Below, piece by piece: positions 24,340 through 32,752 of a stretch of DNA of 64,000 bases. This DNA comes from Modestobacter versicolor. GTDB lineage: Bacteria; Actinomycetota; Actinomycetes; Mycobacteriales; Geodermatophilaceae. The notes below the pieces were generated by a model that had not been told where the DNA came from, did no database searches, and saw nothing but the letters and a program-made list of their open reading frames with translations. The stretch is from NCBI RefSeq assembly GCF_014195485.1, contig NZ_JACIBU010000001.1, forward strand, positions 2,976,001-3,040,000, given 5' to 3'. The stretch's first letter is position 1. Every line of letters begins with the position of its first letter. The position numbers and the translations under genes are program-made.

Positions 24340-24969
24340 TCAGGCCACCCCTCGGGGGCGGAACTGGACGCTCACCCGGGGACCCACCGGCTTCGTCGTC
24401 TTCGGGATGCAGTGCTCCCACGTGCGCTGGCACGAGCCGCCCATCACGACCAGGTCGCCGTGCCCGAGCGGGAAGCGGAGGCTCTCGCCCCCACCCATCG
24501 GGCGGAGCAGCAGCGGACGCGGTGACCCGAAGGACACGATGGCGACCATCGTGTCCTCGGTGCGGCTGCGACCGATCCGGTCGCCGTGCCAGGCGACGCT
24601 GTCCCGGCCGTCGCGGTACAGGCACATGCCCGCGGTGACGAAGGGCTCGCCGAGCTCGGGCCCGTAGTGCGCGTTGAGGTCGCGGCGGGCCTCGGTCAGC
24701 ATCGGGTGCGGGAGCACCTCGTCACCGCCGTACCACCGGAGCAGCCGCGGGACGGCCACCTCGCGGTCGTACATCTGCCGGCGGTCCTCCCGCCAGCCGA
24801 TGTCGCCGAGCAGCACGTCGAGCACCAGGTCGGAGCCCTCCACCCAGCCAGGGAGGTGGTCGACCCAGGCGCCACGGGACAGGTGGTGCCGGGTGACCCG
24901 GCCGGCCAGCGGGGTGAGCGCGGCCTCCTCGGCGACGTCCCACATGGACGGCTGGTGCGCGAGCGACAT
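24340..24969 (-). CDS. AlkB-like Fe(II)/2-oxoglutarate dioxygenase
   Basis: A 209-residue protein. The iron-binding motif H-x-D is in VAWHGDRIGRS, the second histidine is in TWEHCIPKT, and the 2-oxoglutarate-binding arginine region follows (GPRVSVQFRPR). The substrate-lid segment HYGPELGEPFVTAGMCLYRDG and MVAIVSFGSPRPLLLRP are as in bacterial AlkB relatives. AlkB enzymes oxidatively remove alkyl groups from DNA or RNA bases; a protein or small-molecule target cannot be excluded for actinobacterial branches. Its start lies 56 bases after the stop of the RecQ-like helicase, both on the minus strand, so they may form a DNA-repair operon. Confidence 0.85.
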   Translation of the reverse strand: MSLAHQPSMWDVAEEAALTPLAGRVTRHHLSRGAWVDHLPGWVEGSDLVLDVLLGDIGWREDRRQMYDREVAVPRLLRWYGGDEVLPHPMLTEARRDLNAHYGPELGEPFVTAGMCLYRDGRDSVAWHGDRIGRSRTEDTMVAIVSFGSPRPLLLRPMGGGESLRFPLGHGDLVVMGGSCQRTWEHCIPKTTKPVGPRVSVQFRPRGVA

Positions 24970-25025
24970 GGCAGGACGCTACCGCAGGTTTCGCACAGGT
25001 GTTCGAAAACCTGTGGACAACCCTC

Positions 25026-27278
25026 CTACGCCGAGAGGGCCAGCACGAACGGCAGCACCGAGCCGGCCCCGGCCAGGCGCAGCTCACGGCCGGCGACGGT
25101 CATCGTCCAGCGCGAGTCGGCCAGGTCGTCGACGAGCAGGACCGGGGCGTCACCCAGCTCCGCGAGGCGATCCCGCAGCTCCGGACCGACCACGATCCGC
25201 TGCCACACCCCGGCCAGCCGGAAGGCGCTGTTGCCCCCGGGGCCGCCGGTGGGCCCACCGTGCGCCAGCTCCAGCTGGCCCAGGTACGGGAGCCGCCCCA
25301 ACCGGGAGAGCGCCTCGGCCACCCCGGTGACCAGCGCGGGCCGGCGCCGCGACGGCATGGCCACCACGGCACCGGGACGCTGGGCCCAGTCCCAGGCACC
25401 CAGCACCCGGGCGCAGGCCTTCACCAGCTCCTCGTCCGGAGGGGCGTCCGAGGTGACGCCCGGGCGGATGACCCGGTGCGAGACCTCCAGCGCGGCGTCC
25501 GGGTCCTCCTCCAGCGGCGGGGCCTCGAGGTCCTCGGCCAGGGTGGCCACACCGCCCACGCCGTCGTCCCCGAGCAGGGTGCGCAGCCGCTGGCCCCAGC
25601 CGAGGTCGGTGAGCCTGGCCACGGCCCGGCCGGTCTCCACGGACTCGGTGGCGGGGATCTTGCCCTTCACCTGCACGCCCAGCCGGTCGGCACCGGTGGG
25701 CCACTGCGCGCGCGGGGCCAGCTCCACGCCGGGGCGGTCGAGCCGGGCCGAGGCCGCCTGCGCCGCACCGGCCGGGATGTCGGTGGCGTACCAGGGGCCG
25801 GCGCAGACGTCGCAGCGGCCGCAGGGCGCCGCCGTCGGGTCGTCCAGCGCCTCCTGGAGGAACGCCATCCGGCACTCCGCCGACTCGACCGGCCGGGCGT
25901 AGGTGATCATCGCCCGCTGCTCGGCCTCCCGGGTGGCGGTGACCCGGGCGTACCGGTCGGCGTCGTACACCCACGGGACGCCGGTCGACCGCCAGCCGCC
26001 CTGCACCCGCTCGACCGCACCGTCGACGGCGAGCACCTTGAGCAACAGCTCCAGCCGGGACCGCCGGACGTCGGCGACCGTCTCCAGCCGGGCGACCGAC
26101 CAGGCCTTGCCGTCGGCCATCGCGGTGAGCACCGCGGCAGCGTGGTCCTCCCGGGGCATGGACGACGTGGCGAACCACTGCCAGATCGCGAGGTCCTCCG
26201 GGCCCGGCAGCAGCAGGACGTCGGCGTGCTCGACGGCGCGGCCGGCGCGACCGACCTGCTGGTAGTAGCTGACCGGGGACGACGGCGCCCCCAGGTGGAC
26301 GACGAAGCCCAGGTCGGGCTTGTCGAAGCCCATGCCCAGCGCCGAGGTCGCGACCAGCGCCTTCACCCGGTTCTCCCGCAGGGCCTCCTCGGCGTCCTTG
26401 CGGTCGGCGTCGTCGAGCCGGCCGGTGTAGGCGCGCACCTCGTGCCCGGAGTCGCGCAGCAGGGCCGCCGTCTCCTCGGCCGCGGCCACCGTCAGCGTGT
26501 AGACGATGCCGCTGCCCGGCAGCGACTCCAGGTGCGCGGCGAGCCAGGCCAGCCGGGCCCGGTCGGTGTCCAGCCGCAGGACGCCGAGCCGCAGCGAGTC
26601 GCGGGCCAGCGGACCGCGCACCGTGGTGACCTGCACGCCGCCGGCGCCCAGCTGCTCGGCGACGTCGGCGACCACGCGCTCGTTGGCCGTCGCCGTCGTC
26701 GCGAGCACCGGGGTGCCGGCCGGCAGCTGACCGAGCAGGTCGCGGATGCGCCGGTAGTCGGGCCGGAAGTCGTGGCCCCAGTCGGACACGCAGTGCGCCT
26801 CGTCGACCACCAGCAGCCCGCACCGGGACACCAGGGCGGGCAGCTGCTCGTCGCGGAACCGCGGGTTGGTCAGCCGCTCCGGGGACACCAGCAGGACGTC
26901 GACGTCGTCGGCGGCGAGCCGGGCGTTGATGTCGTCCCACTCGGTGACGTTGGAGCTGGAGATCTCCACCGCCTTGATCCCGGCCCGCGCCGCGGCGGCC
27001 ACCTGGTCGCGCATCAGCGCCAGCAGCGGGCTCACCAGCAGCGTCGGCCCCTTGCCGCGACGGCGGAGGAGCGCGGTGGAGACGAAGTAGACGGCGGACT
27101 TCCCCCAGCCGGTGCGCTGCACGACCAGCGCGCGCTGCTGCCGCTCGACCAGCGCGGCGACCGCGTCGTCCTGCCCCTCGCGGAAGACGGCGTCGGGGCG
27201 GCCGGTGAGCTCGCGCAGCACGGCGAGCGCCTCGTCGGCGGTGCCCTCGACGAAGCCGGTCTCCACAGCGGTGCTCAT
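25026..27278 (-). CDS. RecQ-family DNA helicase with C-terminal phosphoribosyltransferase-like domain
   Basis: A 750-residue protein; ATG 27278 begins just before the helicase core. Walker A is QRTGWGKS (54-61), Walker B is VVDEAHCVSDWGHDFRPDY (DEAH 159-162), and motifs IV-VI include VKALVATSALGMGFDKPD and YYQQVGRAGRA. A zinc module follows (ECRMAF...CGRCDVCAG). There is no HRDC domain. The last 150 residues instead resemble a type I phosphoribosyltransferase fold, with the PRPP-loop-like VLLVDDLADSRWT at about 713-725. The usual TG of that loop is changed to SRW, so catalysis is doubtful. RecQ enzymes unwind DNA 3' to 5' in repair; the role of the fused domain is not established. AlkB lies immediately downstream. 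Confidence 0.86.
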   Translation of the reverse strand: MSTAVETGFVEGTADEALAVLRELTGRPDAVFREGQDDAVAALVERQQRALVVQRTGWGKSAVYFVSTALLRRRGKGPTLLVSPLLALMRDQVAAAARAGIKAVEISSSNVTEWDDINARLAADDVDVLLVSPERLTNPRFRDEQLPALVSRCGLLVVDEAHCVSDWGHDFRPDYRRIRDLLGQLPAGTPVLATTATANERVVADVAEQLGAGGVQVTTVRGPLARDSLRLGVLRLDTDRARLAWLAAHLESLPGSGIVYTLTVAAAEETAALLRDSGHEVRAYTGRLDDADRKDAEEALRENRVKALVATSALGMGFDKPDLGFVVHLGAPSSPVSYYQQVGRAGRAVEHADVLLLPGPEDLAIWQWFATSSMPREDHAAAVLTAMADGKAWSVARLETVADVRRSRLELLLKVLAVDGAVERVQGGWRSTGVPWVYDADRYARVTATREAEQRAMITYARPVESAECRMAFLQEALDDPTAAPCGRCDVCAGPWYATDIPAGAAQAASARLDRPGVELAPRAQWPTGADRLGVQVKGKIPATESVETGRAVARLTDLGWGQRLRTLLGDDGVGGVATLAEDLEAPPLEEDPDAALEVSHRVIRPGVTSDAPPDEELVKACARVLGAWDWAQRPGAVVAMPSRRRPALVTGVAEALSRLGRLPYLGQLELAHGGPTGGPGGNSAFRLAGVWQRIVVGPELRDRLAELGDAPVLLVDDLADSRWTMTVAGRELRLAGAGSVLPFVLALSA

Positions 27279-27357
27279 GCCCCCGACCGTAGGCGGCGGC
27301 ACCGACATCGGGGGCCCGGCGTGCGGCGGCTGTGGACGACCGGTTGGATGGGATCCG

Positions 27358-28185
27358 ATGCTGCCGCCGGACAACCACGTGCACTCCGAGTTCTCGTGGG
27401 ACACCGGCCCACGGGCCTCGCTCCTCCGCGCCTGCGAGCGCGCCGTCGAGATCGGCCTGCCGGCCATCGCCTTCACCGAGCACCTGGACTTCACCGTCTG
27501 GGACGCCGCGGACCGGGCGACCGCGCAGGGCCTGACCGACCGCCACCCCGCCAACCAGCTGCCGATCGACGTCGACCTCTACGCCGAGACCATCTGGGAG
27601 GCCCGGCAGCGTTTCCCGCAGCTGCGGGTCTGGTCGGGGGTCGAGGCCGGCGAGCCGCACCTGTTCGGCGCGAGCGTGGCGGCCCACCTCTCCGCCAGCC
27701 CGGTCGACCGGGTCCTCGGCTCGCTGCACTCGCTGCCGGTCGACGGCCGGCTGATGGGCGTGAACCGGCTGCTGCACGTGCCGGGGGTGGACGTCGTGGC
27801 GACGATGCGCCGCTACCTCACCGAGATGGTCGCGATGATCGAGACCAGCGACGTCTTCCAGGTGCTGGCGCACTGCGACTACCCGCGCCGCTACTGGCCC
27901 GGTGGGCGCGACCTCTACCCGGAGGCGACCTTCGAGGAGGAGTACCGCGCGGTGTTCCGGGCGCTGGCCGGCAGCGGCCGGGCGCTGGAGGTCAACACGA
28001 CCAGCCCGCTGTGGTCGGTCGACCTGCTGCGCTGGTACCGCGAGGAGGGCGGCGACGCGGTCAGCTTCGGCAGCGACGGGCACCAGCCGCACCTGGTCGG
28101 GCAGCGGTTCGACCTCGCGGTCGACGTCGTCGAGCAGGCCGGCTTCCGGCCGGGCCGCGACCGGTTCGACTTCTGGCGTCGCTGA
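27358..28185 (+). CDS. PHP-domain phosphoesterase, histidinol-phosphatase-like
   Basis: A 275-residue protein. The PHP metal motifs are in order: DNHVHSEFSWD (5-15), FTEHLDF, SGVEAGEPH, GSLHSLP, LAHCDYPRRYWPGG, EVNTTSP and GSDGHQPH. This is the trinuclear site of the HisK/HisJ type histidinol-phosphatase group, but other PHP members act on nucleotides or oligonucleotides. The ATG at 27358 follows a divergent promoter region shared with the RecQ-like gene (79 bases). No histidine biosynthesis genes lie nearby, so a role linked to the adjacent repair genes is possible but unproven. Confidence 0.8.
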   Translation: MLPPDNHVHSEFSWDTGPRASLLRACERAVEIGLPAIAFTEHLDFTVWDAADRATAQGLTDRHPANQLPIDVDLYAETIWEARQRFPQLRVWSGVEAGEPHLFGASVAAHLSASPVDRVLGSLHSLPVDGRLMGVNRLLHVPGVDVVATMRRYLTEMVAMIETSDVFQVLAHCDYPRRYWPGGRDLYPEATFEEEYRAVFRALAGSGRALEVNTTSPLWSVDLLRWYREEGGDAVSFGSDGHQPHLVGQRFDLAVDVVEQAGFRPGRDRFDFWRR

Positions 28186-28243
28186 GACGAGCGCCACACC
28201 CGGGTCTGGGACCGTTCCGTCACGGTCGGCCGGTCGGCTGCCG

Positions 28244-28663
28244 ATGACAGCAGGCGTGACGGCTCAGCTCCTCTTCGACGGCACCTTCTCCACCGACGCC
28301 GTGGCGTCCGCGGGCCACCGGCTCGTGCAGCAGCTGCACGACGAGGCGATGGCCACGATCGCCTCCCTCGCGGAGACGTGGGACCGGCCGGCCGAGGACG
28401 CGCCGGCCGTGGACGAGGAACCGCTGACCTACCAGGACCCGGCCACCTGGTCCGTGGTCGACGACGAGGACGAGCAGTACGGCGAGGACGACGAGGACGA
28501 CGACGTCCTCGTGCTGCCGCAGGTCGAGCTGCCGGCCCTGCTGCCGCGCCCGCGGCGGGCGACGACGAACGTCGCCGCCCCGGTCGACCCGGAGCCGGCC
28601 GGGAACGTGGCGGCCGCGGTGACCGACGAGTTCGCCGTCCCGGCGGAGCGCCAGTACGCCTGA
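28244..28663 (+). CDS. Acidic protein with HDEA/LAxTW motif, paralogue 1
   Basis: A 139-residue protein of unknown family, acidic in the middle (VVDDEDEQYGEDDEDDDVLV). Residues 27-47 (LVQQLHDEAMATIASLAETW) match the shorter protein encoded 69 bases downstream (AVAGLHDEALDRIAHLADTW), so the two are tandem paralogues. There is no signal peptide or membrane segment. ATG 28244 is listed; GTG 28256 is an alternative. A short inverted repeat (28671-28689) follows the stop. I cannot assign a function. Confidence 0.65.
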   Translation: MTAGVTAQLLFDGTFSTDAVASAGHRLVQQLHDEAMATIASLAETWDRPAEDAPAVDEEPLTYQDPATWSVVDDEDEQYGEDDEDDDVLVLPQVELPALLPRPRRATTNVAAPVDPEPAGNVAAAVTDEFAVPAERQYA

Positions 28664-28670
28664 CCCCCGA

Positions 28671-28689
28671 GTTCCGGACTTTCCGGAAC
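28671..28689 (+). promoter_or_regulatory. Inverted repeat between the two small paralogues
   Basis: GTTCCGGA, then CTT, then TCCGGAAC: a perfect 8-base inverted repeat 7 bases after the first stop and 43 bases before the second start. It could be a weak hairpin that attenuates transcription or an operator for the second gene. Confidence 0.4.
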
Positions 28690-28731
28690 CAGTGGGTACC
28701 GACTCGGTGGTGCACCGCCGATGAAGGACCC

Positions 28732-28968
28732 ATGACCACTCCCGCAACCACCGACGACGTCGTGCTCGCAGCCGAGGAGACCCCGGCCGGGGTCGCGCTC
28801 GCCGCGGGCCTCGAGGCAGTCGCCGGCCTGCACGACGAGGCGCTCGACCGGATCGCCCACCTCGCCGACACCTGGGCCGCCGCGGACGCCCCGGCGGACG
28901 AGGTGCGGGTGCTGCGCCTCGCCGAGCGCCCGACCGTGGGCCAGCGGGTCGAGGCTGCCGCCGCCTGA
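28732..28968 (+). CDS. Small protein with HDEA/LAxTW motif, paralogue 2
   Basis: A 78-residue soluble protein starting MTTPATTDDVVLAAEETPAG. Residues 25-45 carry the same helix as the preceding gene's product: LHDEALDRIAHLADTW, against LHDEAMATIASLAETW. The remainder (DEVRVLRLAERPTVGQRVEAAAA) has no counterpart in the first protein. The start is supported by in-frame agreement of the shared helix, while the ribosome site (AAGGACCC) is modest. Family and function unknown. Confidence 0.65.
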   Translation: MTTPATTDDVVLAAEETPAGVALAAGLEAVAGLHDEALDRIAHLADTWAAADAPADEVRVLRLAERPTVGQRVEAAAA

Positions 28969-28992
28969 CCCCGAGGTGCGCCTGCGGGTACT

Positions 28993-29021
28993 TCACCGCT
29001 AAGGCAGTTTGCCGCTAGGGT
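28993..29021 (+). promoter_or_regulatory. Operon A promoter with TCACCGCTAA element
   Basis: TCACCGCTAA (28993-29002) lies 13 bases before the -10-like TAGGGT (29016-29021), that is, at the -35 position. Six bases separate TAGGGT from the ATG of carbamate kinase and there is no ribosome site, which implies a leaderless transcript. The same 10-mer, also placed before a TAGCGT, precedes the FdrA operon (41452-41461), and it occurs upstream of the second molybdenum hydroxylase operon (45208-45217). Confidence 0.65.
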
Positions 29022-29027
29022 CGTGCG

Positions 29028-29996
29028 ATGACCCTCCCCCGCCGCGTCGTCATCGCGCTCGGGGGCAACGCCATGACCGGCCCCGACGGGTCGGCCACCC
29101 CCGGCGCCCAGCGGGACGCGATCGCGCAGGCCGCACAGCACGTCGCCGCCGTCGTCGGCACCGGGACAGAGGTCGTGCTCACCCACGGCAACGGCCCGCA
29201 GGTCGGGAACCTGCTGGTCAAGAACGAGCTGGCCGCCCACGAGGTGCCGCCGGTCCCGCTGGACTGGAACGTGGCCCAGACCCAGGCCACCATCGGCTTC
29301 ACCCTCGCCGACGAGCTGGACGCCGCGCTCGCCGCCCGGGGTCTGGGCCAGCGCACCGCCGCCCTCGTCACCCGCACCCTGGTCGACCCGGCCGACCCCG
29401 GGTTCACCGACCCCACCAAGCCCGTCGGCCGCTACCTGCCCCGCGAGGAAGCCCAGCGGTTCATCGCCCTGGGCCAGCGCTGGGAGGACCGCGGCGACCG
29501 CGGCTGGCGGCGGGTCGTCGCCTCGCCCGAGCCGCGGTCGGTGGTCGACGCACCCGCGATCGCGGCGCTGAGCGCGGCGGGCTTCGTCGTCGTGTGCGCC
29601 GGGGGTGGCGGCGTCCCGGTGGTGGACGACGGCCGCGACCACGCGGGCGACGCGACCGCGCTGCGCGGCATCGAGGCCGTCATCGACAAGGACCTCACCG
29701 CCGCGCTGCTCGCCTCCGAGCTGGGCGCCGACACCCTCGTCATCGCCACCGACGTCGCGCACGTCATGGTCGACTTCGGCACGCCGACCGCCCGTCCGCT
29801 GGGCCGGGTGACCGCCGCCGAGCTGCGCGGGCTCGCGGCGGCCGGCCAGTTCGCGCGCGGCTCGATGGGCCCGAAGGTCGAGGCCGTGCTGCGCTTCGTC
29901 GAGTCCGGGGGCACCCGCGCCGTCATCACGTCCCTGGAGCACATCTCCGACGCCGTCAGCGGTGACGACGTCGGCACCGTCCTCACCGCCGAGTAG
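29028..29996 (+). CDS. Carbamate kinase
   Basis: A 322-residue kinase of the amino acid kinase fold (family ArcC/AllK). Motifs: VIALGGNAM at the start, LTHGNGPQVGNLL, CAGGGGVPVVDDG, IDKDLTAALLASELGADTLVI and ARGSMGPKVEAVLRF. The physiological direction is usually carbamoyl phosphate plus ADP to ATP, CO2 and ammonia. No arginine deiminase or ornithine carbamoyltransferase genes are nearby. Instead a ring-opening amidohydrolase gene starts 12 bases later and an FdrA/DUF1116 pair lies at 38555-41423. The carbamoyl phosphate therefore probably comes from a transcarbamylase acting on a ureido compound. Confidence 0.93.
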   Translation: MTLPRRVVIALGGNAMTGPDGSATPGAQRDAIAQAAQHVAAVVGTGTEVVLTHGNGPQVGNLLVKNELAAHEVPPVPLDWNVAQTQATIGFTLADELDAALAARGLGQRTAALVTRTLVDPADPGFTDPTKPVGRYLPREEAQRFIALGQRWEDRGDRGWRRVVASPEPRSVVDAPAIAALSAAGFVVVCAGGGGVPVVDDGRDHAGDATALRGIEAVIDKDLTAALLASELGADTLVIATDVAHVMVDFGTPTARPLGRVTAAELRGLAAAGQFARGSMGPKVEAVLRFVESGGTRAVITSLEHISDAVSGDDVGTVLTAE

Positions 29997-30008
29997 AAGG
30001 AAGAACCA

Positions 30009-31112
30009 GTGCCTGCACCGATCGAGGTCCGCAAGGTCCCGCTGCACAACGTCAGCGACGCCTCCGAGCTCGCCGAGCTCATCGACTCCGGCGTCATGGA
30101 CGCCGACCGGGTCGTCGCCGTCATCGGCAAGACCGAGGGCAACGGCGGGGTCAACGACTACACCCGGATCATCGCCGACCGCGCGTTCCGCGAGGTGCTG
30201 CTGGAGAAGGGGTCGCGCAGCAAGGAGGAGGTCGGCGAGATCCCGATCGTCTGGTCCGGCGGCACGGACGGCGTCATCAGCCCGCACGCCACCATCTTCG
30301 CCACGCTGCCCGAGGACTCGGTCGAGAAGACCGACGAGCCGCGGCTGACCGTCGGGTTCGCGATGAGCGAGGTGCTGCTGCCCGAGGACATCGGCCGGCT
30401 CACCATGGTCGAGAAGGTCGCCGAGGGCGTGCGCCGGGCGATGGCCGAGGCCGGCATCACCGACCCCGCCGACGTCCACTACGTGCAGACCAAGACGCCG
30501 CTGCTGACCATCGAGACAATCCGCGAGGCCAAGTCCCGCGGCCAGGAGACGTACTACGACGAGCCGCACGGCTCGATGGACCTCTCCAACGGCACCACCG
30601 CCCTGGGCATCGCGCTGGCGCTCGGCGAGATCGAGATGCCGGAGCAGAAGCAGGTCATGCGCGACTTCTCGCTGTTCAGCGCGGTCGCGTCCTGCTCGTC
30701 CGGCGTGGAGCTGGACCGGGCGCAGATCGTCGTCGTCGGCAACGCCCGCGGGCACGGCGGCGCCTACCGGATCGGCCACTCGGTGATGAAGGACGCGCTG
30801 GACCAGGACGGCATCTGGGACGCCATCCGCAACGCCGGGCTCGACCTGCCCGAGCGGCCGCGCACCAGCGACCTGGGCGACAAGCTGGTCAACGTCTTCC
30901 TCAAGTGCGAGGCCGACCCGACCGGCTACGTGCGCGGCCGGCGCAACGCGATGCTCGACGACTCCGACGTCTTCTGGCACCGGCAAATCAAGGCGACCGT
31001 GGGCGGCGTCGCCGCGTCGGTGACCGGCGACCCGGCGGTGTTCGTGTCGGTGGCCGCGGTGCACCAGGGCCCCTCCGGCGGCGGCCCGGTCGCCGCCATC
31101 GTCACGGCGTAG
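30009..31112 (+). CDS. Ring-opening amidohydrolase, barbiturase/cyanuric acid hydrolase family
   Basis: A 367-residue protein with AGGAAG before its GTG start. The family's three-repeat design with one Lys/Ser pair per repeat is visible: Lys41 (IGKTEGNGG) with Ser83 (WSGGTDGV), Lys162 (VQTKTPLL) with Ser230/231 (ASCSSGVE), and Lys328 (RQIKATVGG) with Ser356 (GPSGGGPVA). Members open barbiturate to ureidomalonate or cyanuric acid to carboxybiuret; sequence alone does not separate the two with certainty. The setting next to carbamate kinase, with no biuret or allophanate hydrolase in the window, favours a barbiturase-like reaction yielding a ureido acid. A strong terminator follows. Confidence 0.9.
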   Translation: MPAPIEVRKVPLHNVSDASELAELIDSGVMDADRVVAVIGKTEGNGGVNDYTRIIADRAFREVLLEKGSRSKEEVGEIPIVWSGGTDGVISPHATIFATLPEDSVEKTDEPRLTVGFAMSEVLLPEDIGRLTMVEKVAEGVRRAMAEAGITDPADVHYVQTKTPLLTIETIREAKSRGQETYYDEPHGSMDLSNGTTALGIALALGEIEMPEQKQVMRDFSLFSAVASCSSGVELDRAQIVVVGNARGHGGAYRIGHSVMKDALDQDGIWDAIRNAGLDLPERPRTSDLGDKLVNVFLKCEADPTGYVRGRRNAMLDDSDVFWHRQIKATVGGVAASVTGDPAVFVSVAAVHQGPSGGGPVAAIVTA

Positions 31113-31119
31113 CCGGGAG

Positions 31120-31150
31120 GACGCCGGCCGGGCTGCGCCCGGCCGGCGTC
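31120..31150. terminator. Bidirectional terminator between operon A and the LCP gene
   Basis: A perfect 13-base stem (GACGCCGGCCGGG with CCCGGCCGGCGTC) and loop CTGCG starts 7 bases after the amidohydrolase stop and runs into the last codon of the convergent LCP gene. It should stop transcription from both sides. Confidence 0.8.
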
Positions 31151-32660
31151 AGGCGATGCAGCTGGTGTCCTCCGCGGTGCGCTCGCTGGTGGCGTAGGTG
31201 CCGTCGGTCGGGGTGGCGACGGGCGGCGTGACGGCCACGCCGACGCCGGTGAAGTCCGAGCCCAGCACGAGCTGCACGGTGCCCTGGGGCAGCGCGTCGT
31301 CCACGGTCACCGCGGCGCCGGGCACCTGCGCGGCGACCGCGGCGGCCAGCGCCTCGTCGCCGGCGGCCGCGCTGATCGTGGTGACGTCGGCGGCGTCGGC
31401 GTTGCCCCCGCTGCTGGCGACGAACCCGGCGGCGCTGAGCTCGTCGGCGGTGGTCGCGGCGGCGCCGGCCACCCCGGAGCCGTTGAGGACGCTCACCGTG
31501 ACGTCGCCGGGGTCGGCGGCCTCGACCGCCGGTGCCGCGTCGGCCGGCTCGGGGTCAGCGCTGAGCGAGGCGAAGAAGGCCTTCAGCGCGTCGGGGTCGG
31601 CCGGCTCCAGCACCAGGCCGGCGTCCTCCCGGGCGTCCTTGAGCCCGGGGATGGTCTGGAAGGTGATGGCGCCGGGCTGCACGGCCTGCATCTGCGCGGC
31701 CAGGTCCAGCAGGCTCAGCCCCTCGTCGACGGTGACGCTGTCGCCGACCTGCTCGATGACCTGACGCTGCTTGACCGGGTTGAGCAGCACGCCCGACGAG
31801 AGCACGTTGCGGATCAGACCCGCCAGGAACACCTGCTGGCGGACCTGCCGGTCGATGTCCGTGCGCGGCAGACCGTCACGCTGCCGGACGAACTCGAGCG
31901 CATCGGCACCGCTGATCGTCTGGACGCCTGCCTGGAAGTCCGCCCCGGAGTTCACGTCCGAGGTCGCGTTGCACAGGTTCACCTCCACGCCGCCGACGAT
32001 CGAGCTGATGTTGATGAAGCCGAGCAGGTTGACCTCGGCGTAGTGGTCGATCTGCACGCCGGTGGCGCCGCTGATGGTCTGGATCAGCAGCTGGGCGCCG
32101 GCTGCCTGCTTGTCCGCCTCCGACCCGCTGGCGTCGTTGTAGCCGCGGCCGAAGGCGGAGTTCAGCTTCGCCTCCCCGTACCCGGGGATCGACACGTAGA
32201 GGTCGCGGGGGATGGAGACGAAGGCCGCCGCCGACCCGTCGGCCGGGATGTGCGCCAGGATCATCGTGTCGGTGTTGAGCAGCCCGTCCGGGTCGCCGGT
32301 GTTGAACTCCTGGACCTGCTCGGGGGTCAGCCCGGCGCGGGAGTCACGGCCCACCAGCAGCAGGTTCATCGCCTGCCCGGCGTGGTCGTCGCCCGACGCG
32401 TCGGTGTTGCCGTCGGCCGGGATGGCGTCGGTGCGGCCGACGCTCGCGTCGGCCACCCGCGCCAGGTACCAGCCCCACCCGCTGCCGGCGAGCACCAGCA
32501 CGGCGAGGACGCCGGACAGCGCCCGGACCGCCACGACCAGCCTCCGGGGCGTGCCCGGCCGGGACCGGGCGGCGTGCGCGGCGCTGCGTCCGGCCCGCGG
32601 GTCCCGCCGCGGGTCCAGCCGCGGGGGCAGGGTCGGTCCGGTGGGCTCCTCGCGCGGCAT
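31149..32660 (-). CDS. LytR-CpsA-Psr (LCP) family cell-wall glycopolymer ligase with LytR_C domain
   Basis: A 503-residue protein. A basic, Pro-rich cytoplasmic N-terminus (about 1-43) precedes one membrane helix (about 44-66). The LCP domain spans about 95-325 and includes NLLLVGRDSRAG, LNTDTMILAHIP, SIPRDLYVSIPGYGEAKLNSAF and FVRQRDGLPRTDIDRQVRQQ, with the family's catalytic arginines and aspartates. A LytR_C domain (VTVSVLNGSGVAGAAATTADEL) follows near 400-485. LCP enzymes transfer polyprenyl-linked glycopolymers (arabinogalactan or teichoic-type) to peptidoglycan. It is a single gene facing operon A. Confidence 0.93.
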   Translation of the reverse strand: MPREEPTGPTLPPRLDPRRDPRAGRSAAHAARSRPGTPRRLVVAVRALSGVLAVLVLAGSGWGWYLARVADASVGRTDAIPADGNTDASGDDHAGQAMNLLLVGRDSRAGLTPEQVQEFNTGDPDGLLNTDTMILAHIPADGSAAAFVSIPRDLYVSIPGYGEAKLNSAFGRGYNDASGSEADKQAAGAQLLIQTISGATGVQIDHYAEVNLLGFINISSIVGGVEVNLCNATSDVNSGADFQAGVQTISGADALEFVRQRDGLPRTDIDRQVRQQVFLAGLIRNVLSSGVLLNPVKQRQVIEQVGDSVTVDEGLSLLDLAAQMQAVQPGAITFQTIPGLKDAREDAGLVLEPADPDALKAFFASLSADPEPADAAPAVEAADPGDVTVSVLNGSGVAGAAATTADELSAAGFVASSGGNADAADVTTISAAAGDEALAAAVAAQVPGAAVTVDDALPQGTVQLVLGSDFTGVGVAVTPPVATPTDGTYATSERTAEDTSCIA

Positions 32661-32752
32661 GGCCAGCCTCCAGCAGTCCCCGTGACCCGGCGGTGATCGT
32701 CGGCCCGAACCTATCGGTCCAGGTCAACCGGGTAGCGGCACCACCCGGGCGG

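Noticed and set aside
25150-28197. Open frame of 1015 codons on the minus strand across the RecQ-like and PHP genes
   Set aside because: It is a shadow in another frame of high-GC genes: Arg/Ala/Gly-rich composition, no domains, and the RecQ and PHP frames carry clear catalytic motifs.
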